Shown here piece after piece: positions 57,090-64,000 of a DNA stretch of 64,000 bases (position 1 is its first letter; the number at the start of each line of letters is the position of its first letter). Origin of the DNA: Fallopia convolvulus (taxonomy: Eukaryota > Streptophyta > Magnoliopsida > Caryophyllales > Polygonaceae); assembly GCA_964016875.1 (NCBI GenBank), contig OZ024724.1, forward strand, positions 14,240,501 through 14,304,500, read 5' to 3'. Position numbers and translations under genes: made by a program. The notes under the pieces are model-generated. The model was not told where the DNA came from. It made no database searches and saw only the letters and a program-made list of their open reading frames with translations.

Positions 57090-60000
57090 CGAGGATTAAA
57101 TCCATGAGTAATTGTTCCTAGAAGAAAAAAAATCGAGTTTTTGAAGCCCTGGGGCAATCGCGAAGCCTCAGCGAGCGAACCGCGGCCGCGAATAGCTTAC
57201 TGCGACCATGGCCAAAAGAATCGCGATCGTGGCCCCATAGGCCGTGACCGCGGCCCACCGGAGTGCGCCTCCGGAAATTCGCGCATTCCGGATTTTCGAC
57301 TGGAGTGCCCCTCCAGAAATTTGTGACTCCGGAAATTCGTGTTTTTGGGGTTTTTTTCTAGACGAAGGGCATCTCCAAAAATCAACAAAAGAGATCCGCT
57401 TTTGGATTTGTTTGAACCCTAAGCAAAATCATGATCGAATCACCACAACCATTTTCGATCGCAGTGCGTGCTGCGAAATCGATGACACTGGGGGTAGGGG
57501 GCAACCTTGTCAGCCCCTTGTCGAATTCAATCTCGCCTAAGGTTGGTAGTCGACCACCAATTGACGGATTAGGCTCCGTGTGCGTGCCCGGTAGCCCAAA
57601 GTTGAAAACTTGATTGTGAATCAACGTCCAACCACAATCAAAGCGAAGAAAACCTAATAAGGGAAAAGTTGTTAACTTTCTCGAGCGGACCTGGGACCCG
57701 CATAAGCGGCGACGATCGATATTCGCTTGATCGGACGCATGTAGGGATGAAAATCAACCACCAAGAAGACCGTGATCGCGGCCCATGCAATCGCGACCGC
57801 GGTACCCTAATCCGCGGGCCCCCCCGAAATTGTAGACATGCGAGAATTGATGTGCCGGAAGGAACCGAATAGGCTTGGAATCCTACAATAAATATGTTGA
57901 TGGACTATGAAAGAGATTCGTGGAAGAAGTCGAGCCACAAGAGAAGTTCTAAGAGGATGTCAAAAAGCGATCTATCTATGCAAGCGTGAGGCTGGATTCG
58001 ATCTCTGACAACCAAGAAACAACATCTATTGGCCCCGAAGAAACAACGAACTCGCCAACCCTAAATCTCCAGCAAATTCTAGCGCCACCGTGATCTCGGC
58101 CTCGACAACCGCGACCGCGGCCAAGAGAAAGCAATCGTCGCGTGGTTTTTTCAAACACGAAAACCCTAAAAGCGCTCGGGGCAAAGTCCGATCTTCGCTC
58201 AGAAAATAATCAAGACTCATAGGGTGATCAAGCGAAACTCCGATATTCGCTCGGAGGAACAAACCCTAGAAAGTTCCAAACAAGACGACTTGCTCGAAGA
58301 TGACTAAATCCTTGACCCGACCTCACGTCAAATCATGGTTGCTTTTCGTGCAAGCCAAGCGGGGTTCGGATCAAGCGACGAAATAAAAGGTCATAGCGCT
58401 ACACAGTTTGATAAAATCAATCATCTCTAGGACTCAACGATGTGCATCGCTGAACCCAAAATCAATCAAGATAGTGGGGCATAGACCACCATCAAGAATG
58501 AAGACAAGATTGTGCTTAACATGCACTCTAGCTTCCGCTTTAAGAGAGAACCAACGGATTCAAGGCAAGCATAATTGAGTGAAGACTTGTCGCTGTCCAA
58601 GCATTGGAGAAATCGCCAGGCTAAAAGCGGTCTTTGTAAAGATCCAAGAAAAGCGCCTCATCAGTGAATTAGCGATCGAAAGGACCAATTGACGGCTCAT
58701 TAGCGTTATCGGATTCGCCGATAACCGCCGCGGTCCCGAGCCGGTAAATGCTGGTGAGAAGATCGAAGAAATACAAAAAGCCAAATACGAAGAAATTACC
58801 ACAATCGAAGAACCTCGCGAGCGACAAGGACCGCGATCGCGGTGCCCATAGGCCGCGGTCGCGGCCAGTCTCCAGAATCGTTCGTTGCCTCAGTTTATGA
58901 GCACCGCGCCGCGGGTCCCTAAATGGCGACCGCGATTCACCCCGGTAAGAGGCACATCGAGTTAAATCCATGAAATCGTACGACGCGTGTCAAAATCAAG
59001 GATCCGAAGACTGAGTGTTGGGGCGTTGTAAAACCGTAAGGTCAACAATGCTCGAATATGATAGAAGAGTTCAAGTTATTCAAGAATGGACAATGATCGA
59101 GCGATCGGAACGAGTTCATTGGTGCATTGGCAACATTTTCCACTCGTGCAAGAATCGCTTAAGACCTTGATGCGCGTCGAGGCAACGAGATGTCCAACAA
59201 ATTGGCATCTAAATCGAAATTGTGAGCAAGAACGTGCTTGCAATTGTGACCATGATCACAAGAGACGAAACCGTGTAAGGATCTCGAATGGCAAACGCCC
59301 TTGATGTGTAACTTGGATGAGAACATTAGCCCTTGAATATCGTCGGGGCAAGGAAAGTTCTCTTGGGAAGCGTTCCCCCAAACAAGGTTGAGCCTAGATT
59401 GTATGAGATATGTGAAAACATGTACGAATTGTACGCCAGAGATTGCATTTCGGCTCTCCAAGATCGTTTGCAAAGATATTGGTGGCCTTTTATGTGAAAA
59501 GTGCCTCGAGAAAACCAATAAAAGAATCGTCGCACTCTTTCCGACCACATCGTCTTCGCCGAGGATTATCAGGACATTGCCACTATATAGCGCAAGGTCG
59601 GAGAGCATATATAAGGAAAAAAAGTCTCGACAGGGGAGATGTCCCCCGGACTTTGAATCTCGCTCGTTGGAAGAAACCGCGACCGCGGAATGGCTGACAA
59701 TCGGCCTCTTGTTGAAGGCTCCTTTGTGTGGATGTTGAGCTAAGGCTAGAGTTGTTAGAACAAGACGTCTTTTCATTTTCTTTTGTTTTCTTAAAAAGCC
59801 TGGCCAGACGCTTTTTGAACTTAAAACGTTTTGTTCTCCCTAGTCTGTTTTGTTTGTTCTAATGATTCTACCTCAGTACTTGGCAAAGGACACGACTCGA
59901 AAAGAGAGTATGCGCCCTATGATATTCGCTCATAGGTATGAAATTTATGATATTCGCTCATAAATATGCACTGTGATATTCGCTCATAGTACGACTAGAA

Positions 60001-60191
60001 ATTCTATGATATTCGCCCATAGATGTTAGTTCTATGATATTCGCTCATGGACAACCTCGCACGCACGCTCGCACGCACGCACGTTAGGGGAACCCAATCG
60101 ACTAATCTGCATGGCCACTATGATTAAGAGAACTTTGTACCCTACGTCATTGTATATGAGAAAACGTATACAACGACGTAGGTGGGGCAAT
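57090..60191 (+). other. Element 4 interior, no coding capacity recognised
   Basis: Short frames only, none resembling gag or pol. It contains about ten GC-rich words of the type CGCGACCGCGGCC, CGATCGCGGCC and their complements, often in pairs about 10-20 bp apart (57178-57256, 57768-57805, 58092-58125, 58829-58865, 58903-58935, 59677-59692). It also has many GATATTCGCTC words and an ACGCACGC run near 60060. It would depend on another element for all proteins. Confidence 0.65.
59918..60054 (+). repeat. GATATTCGCTCAT array
   Basis: Five copies of ATGATATTCGCTCATA or a close variant in 135 bp. Each is itself partly palindromic at its ends (ATGA and TCAT). Single related words occur at 57716, 58190, 58240 and in the LTRs (TAATATTCGCTTAG). 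Confidence 0.8.
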
Positions 60192-60787
60192 TGTGAGCGG
60201 GTAAAAATAGCTACCATATTATTATTTTCGTTATCGCCATAAAGGTATTTTTTAAATATTACGCATTTATTATTAGTTTTATTTATTTTTCTATTATATT
60301 AAATATGGCGGTTAAGCAACTTAATGGAAGATTTTATCTTTCATTAAAGATAGAATTAAAGTTGGAGAAAGGGTGGAATATACCTTACTTGGGCTTTAAG
60401 GCAGTTGTCCAGCCCTAGGAGGATAATATTTTCGGCCTTATAGATATAATTTTCGGCCTCCCTACCTCTCCCTCTTCCATTATAAATACATGTCTTCGCC
60501 GTGTAGTGAGAGACACATGTGCATATCGGCATATTCAGAAACCCTAGGCAGGCTAATATTCGCTTAGCTCGACTGTTTAGGGGTTCACCGCTCTCTTGTT
60601 GTACCTCGCCGCTCAAATCGACAATTGCTCTTCTGACTTAGGCATCAGAGGTGGATTAGGTGGTCCGCACCCCCTGTGTCCATTGTTTTGCAGGTTTCTA
60701 TGTTAAGAGATTGAAGACGGAGCGGAAGAAGAGTTCTTAATTAGTGCATTGAAGGCGAATTGAAGGCGGAGTTTTTGTGCACTAACA
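60192..60787 (+). repeat. Element 4, LTR c (3' LTR, 596 bp)
   Basis: Complete, preceded by the purine tract GGTGGGGCAA and followed by the duplicated flank. TATA box at 60481-60488. Confidence 0.88.
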
Positions 60788-60922
60788 GATATCTTGCACT
60801 TGAGCTTCGAAATCTCCATCTTATTGTAAGGGGAAATCTCCTATTGAAGTTCCAAATAGAATATATGAATAGCAGAACTTAAATTGAAGTTATGAGGATT
60901 AGAAAGTCAAGTTCATTTTTGT

Positions 60923-61007
60923 ATGGCTTCACCCTCTCGGTCGAAGTATTTGGAAATGAAAAAGGCGAAGATTTGCATGGCAAAGCAGGCAACGTCACAA
61001 GGATACG
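60923..61007 (+). other. Exon-like stretch in the duplicated flank
   Basis: ATG begins MASPSRSKYLEMKKAKIC and stays open 28 codons up to a good donor (ACG then GTGAGTG); the frame otherwise ends at TGA 61013-61015. The protein is not recognised. It could be the first exon of a host gene whose promoter region received element 4. An overlapping minus-strand frame (61190-60879) is equally unrecognised. Confidence 0.3.
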
Positions 61008-61015
61008 GTGAGTGA

Positions 61016-62400
61016 CCAATCGAGGCGGTGAGACACAGTTTCTACTAATGTTAGACCTGTGATGACGATGAGGTGACGAGAAAGTGAACGAAGGAGGACA
61101 GAAGGATATGCTCCAATTTCCAACTTTGACAGTGCAGTGGGAGGAGAGGGCTATTGCAAGACTATACTTTTGAGACAATTTTATAGTCATATATCAATAC
61201 ATTATAAATCAAAAATCATATATGTTGAAAAAAATTGTGTCACATGACATTATTTGATAAATATTATAAATACTTGTATTATTCATTCAATATATCCAAT
61301 TTTTATAATATAATAACTTGACTTATTTGTTGATATTTTTATGCATATTTGTTATCTTGTAACAAGATTTGGGCTCCAACTATATAATATATTTTAGTAT
61401 ATATTGATATAATTTTATATGAATCCACGTTTTACATTCAATTGTTTGAATAAATTAATTTTAATTTTTAATAAATATTATAATAATTTTAATTTTAATT
61501 TTAATAAATGTTATAATAACTTATAATATTATTCTTGTGTACATCCAATCGATTTTTTAAAATAGATAACATATTTATTAAAATTGATTTATTAGAAAAT
61601 TAAAATTAATTTATTCAAGCATTTTTTTTCCAAATAACGCTCTCGTGATTCTCTGGCCCATCGGAGAGGTTGTTGTTGTCGGCCATGCTCCACAGACTAA
61701 GACCTTACAATGCTCAATTGATTTTTCTTGACTATGGCCCCACGGTGCGCGCCAATTATTTTACGCCAAATAAACATGTAAACGCGTTATCTGCTATAAT
61801 ACAAGAACCTTAGTCAATAATCAATTTAAACACGTTATTGTATAGAAATATAGAAAGCAAAAGAGATGTAAACAAGATAGAACTATTGTAATTCGAAGAC
61901 GTGTATTCTCCAACAAGAGTGATATAGCTTGATTCGTTGAATGCAAATAAGGACTACAAATATAACTCGAATTTGACAATGTTTCTGGAGTGATTGGTTT
62001 GGTAACTTTTATAACCTTCGATCAAAGAGACGTTACTTTCCTAGTTTTATCATCCCGGAGATCTTGCCAACGACCTAATGGACGAGCAGTTGTGGATGAC
62101 TTTCCGTATGCAGTTAATGTCCAGTCAGATTCATTTGCACATATGGGCCTCGATCCCTGTTCCCACAATCAAAAATACTTGGCCCAACACTAACTAGATT
62201 CAATTAGTAATTAATCGGTGTACAGCCTTATTATAATTTTAATGAATTACAATAATGGTGTTGTGCTATCCTACTTTTGAGTTTTGACTCAACCTTTTTT
62301 ATGTAGTTAATAAAACAGCGAGAATTTGCGCACTCTTTTTTTTGTGATGCGCACACCGATATAGACGGATCCGAAACCTGCCCAAGATTTTTTTTTAAAA
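61016..62400. other. AT-rich intergenic DNA
   Basis: Dominated by TTATAATA and TTTTAATTTTAATAAAT runs at 61160-61620, then ordinary sequence to 62400. No gene, RNA or element recognised. Confidence 0.5.
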
Positions 62401-62511
62401 ACCGGATTTAACGTATGCGAAATCCAAAATCCGTCCAAAAAAATAAGAAAAAACCGGGTTTCCTTAGGCGGAGACCAAAACTGTACAAAAAAAGGATAAA
62501 TCGGACGAATA

Positions 62512-62575
62512 TTGTGCGGGTCTCAAACCCGCACAAATTTGACCTACTCTTGTGCGGGTTTCAAACCCGCACAAG
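62512..62575. repeat. Two GTGCGGGT hairpins
   Basis: TTGTGCGGGT, CTCAA, ACCCGCACAA at 62512-62536 and CTTGTGCGGGT, TTCAA, ACCCGCACAAG at 62549-62575: perfect arms of 10 and 11 bp with 5-base loops, 37 bp apart. Confidence 0.8.
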
Positions 62576-63150
62576 GTGCGTATTAAGGGCGCCGCTGCGA
62601 GTCGTCCTCTTCATTTGGATTTCGAAACCGATCAAGCGAGAGAGAGCGAACCCATTTCCGACCAGATCTCCGACCACATTTCCGATTTCCGACCACGATT
62701 TATGGATGAAAGAGCGAGCGAGAGAGATCCGCCGATTTCCAAATCCGTCGATTTCTAGAATTTCGACGGCGAAGGCGGTGGGCGGCCTATTTCGGCGGTT
62801 TCCAGATCCGCCCAACCTTCGGCGGATCTTGGTTCCGCCGAGATAACCGAAGCAGCGAGCGGTGGCGATGGGCCCCCTCCTTCGGCGGTTTCTAGATCCG
62901 GTCAACTGTCGACGAATCTCGGTTCCGCCCAGACAGCCGAAACGTCCAACACCGGCGGCAACGCGTATCCGAGGATTGTAGAGGAGGCGGGCCGGAGATA
63001 GCAGTAGCGGCGGAGGTAGCGCAAGTATATTTGGGCATCGAAGAGGAGCCGGCAGTGGAGATGCCGGAGGGATTGGGGCTGAGCTCGACGACGGAGGTTG
63101 TGAATCTGCGTCGCCCGGTGCGTCAGAGGAGACCGACTCATGACGTAATT
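62576..63150 (+). other. GC-rich island, gene-like but unrecognised
   Basis: The composition changes sharply to GC-rich with many TTCCGA, TCCGCC and GGCGG words. A C-terminal-looking stretch SSTTEVVNLRRPVRQRRPTH (about 63085-63145) ends where AT-rich DNA resumes. Stops in all frames upstream prevent a confident gene call. Confidence 0.35.
62791..62945 (+). repeat. 90-bp tandem duplication in the GC-rich island
   Basis: TTCGGCGGTTTCCAGATCCG (62791) and TTCGGCGGTTTCTAGATCCG (62881) start two units that continue with matching TCGGTTCCGCC and AGCCGAA pieces. Confidence 0.8.
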
Positions 63151-63372
63151 TTTAAAATGTATTTTGAATATATAATATATTTAGATTTAAATTTATTGTT
63201 TATTTATTATTTAGTATATATAGATTTAAATTGATATTTTATGTATTATTTAGGAAAAGCATGTTAGATATATTTTATTTAGCAAAATATAATACTAAAT
63301 GCATATGAAAATTGTAAATTATTAGAAATTGTCCTTTATATTATAGAAATAAAAAATTATATATGTTTTAGA

Positions 63373-63661
63373 GAGTTTGGTTCAAATGAAACAAACTCTT
63401 ATCCTAAAACGTGAAACGAATGCACTTTTCCTAGTTAGTAGTGCACTTTTCATATAAAAGTGCATTGAAAAATACAAAAAGTGCACTACGAAAAAGTGCA
63501 CTACAAAAAGTATGAAAAGTGCATTAAAAAGTACGAAAATTGTAAATGCGAAAAAGTGTACTCCTAAGTAGGAAAAGTGCACTACTAACTACAAAAAGTG
63601 CATTCGTTTTAGGATAAGAGTTCGTTTTAGGTTAAGAGTTTGTTTCATTTGAGCCAAATTC
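63373..63661. mobile_element. MITE with GTGCACTTTT interior, copy 2 (289 bp)
   Basis: Terminal inverted repeats GAGTTTGGTTCAAATGAAAC and (inverted) GAATTTGGCTCAAATGAAAC, both continuing AAACTCTTA. A perfect 10-bp target duplication ATGTTTTAGA lies at 63363-63372 and 63662-63671, the size expected of Mutator-type transposition. The interior holds repeated AAAAGTGCACTA words. Confidence 0.92.
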
Positions 63662-63671
63662 ATGTTTTAGA

Positions 63672-63960
63672 TTAGAAATTATATTAAATAAAATGCATAT
63701 ACTTTATTTAGGGAAATATATATGAAATGCATATTAGATTAGAAATTATATTATATGAAATACATATAATTGATTTAGCGAAATATATATATATATGAAA
63801 TGCATATTAGATTAGAAATTATATTATATAAAATGCTTATATTTTATTTAGTGAAATATATATGAAATGCATATTAAATTAGAATTTATATTATATGAAA
63901 TGCAACTATTTTATTTATGAGATGCATATAAAATAAAATATATGAAATGCATATATATTA
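63672..63960 (+). repeat. AT-rich tandem repeat, unit about 70 bp
   Basis: About four units built on GAAATATATATGAAATGCAT followed by ATTAGATTAGAAATTATATT, each ending near TTTATTTAG. They continue to the window edge in degraded form. Confidence 0.8.
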
Positions 63961-64000
63961 TTTAAAAATCGTATCGTAGACATAATATTTATTTATATAT

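Larger units (their letters stand above)
55835..60787 (+). mobile_element. Element 4: non-coding (LARD-like) LTR retrotransposon in a duplicated arrangement
   Basis: Three copies of one LTR: complete (55835-56430), missing its first 130 bp or so (56603-57069), and complete (60192-60787). A primer site follows the second; a 3.1-kb interior without recognisable genes leads to GGTGGGGCAAT and the third. A 172-bp flank (56431-56602) recurs after the third LTR (60788-60960). Possible target duplication: AATAT (55830-55834) and GATAT (60788-60792), one mismatch. The order fits a tandem duplication of element plus flank, with the first copy then reduced to a solo LTR. Confidence 0.82.

Noticed and set aside
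57090..60191. gag or pol remnants in element 4
   Set aside because: None of the frames contains a CCHC knuckle, protease, RT or integrase motif on either strand.

Overview
The window is plant nuclear DNA, most likely from a eudicot. It has AT-rich intergenic sequence, spliced genes with GT-AG introns, L1-type LINEs carrying a C-terminal RNase H, Athila-like Ty3/gypsy elements primed by tRNA-Asp, MULEs, hAT MITEs and a fossil exon of a plant-type alpha-mannosidase. I see no intact host gene. The texture is that of pericentromeric or otherwise repeat-rich heterochromatin.

Layout. (1) 1-8163: a decayed FAR1/FHY3-type (MULE transposase-derived) gene on + and a multi-exon Ulp1-like (C48) gene on -, convergent, with about 30 copies of the word ATGAACAA in their introns and intergenic spacer. 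(2) 8183-34665: one L1-type LINE of about 6.2 kb, with a 19-bp target duplication, split into three pieces by two LTR retrotransposons. Element 1 (9505-20047) is a full Athila-like gag-pol element. Element 2 (21477-31195) is a gag-protease element without polymerase that carries an extra ORF. (3) 34685-42720: a fossil alpha-mannosidase exon, a 5'-truncated LINE on -, a GTTGAC/GTCAAC repeat field, an hAT MITE, a candidate non-autonomous DNA element full of ATGAATAA words, and a 248-bp MITE. (4) 42721-51896: element 3, a second copy of the element 2 family on -. (5) 51897-55834: AT-rich sequence, a tRNA-like (Pol III) segment, a short tandem repeat and a copia remnant. (6) 55835-60787: element 4, a non-coding LTR element with three LTR copies that record a tandem duplication followed by solo-LTR formation. 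(7) 60788-64000: a duplicated exon-like flank, AT-rich DNA, GC-rich hairpins and tandem repeats, and a second copy of the MITE.

Elements 1, 2 and 3 share the primer-binding site type, the 3' non-coding region and the pre-LTR sequence. Elements 2 and 3, which lack polymerase, could therefore have been mobilised in trans by an element 1-like partner. Nearly all coding regions carry nonsense codons or small indels.

The most striking feature is that unrelated elements each carry their own short word, repeated throughout the element and often palindromic: ATGAACAA in the FAR1/Ulp1 locus, ATGAATAA in the 39.7-42.3 kb element, TCGGGCCCGA in element 1, TCGTTAACGA in elements 2 and 3, and CGACCGCGG-type words in element 4. 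This resembles the scattered target motifs of the VANDAL/VANC anti-silencing system of Arabidopsis, extended here to LTR elements. The functional reading is inference.
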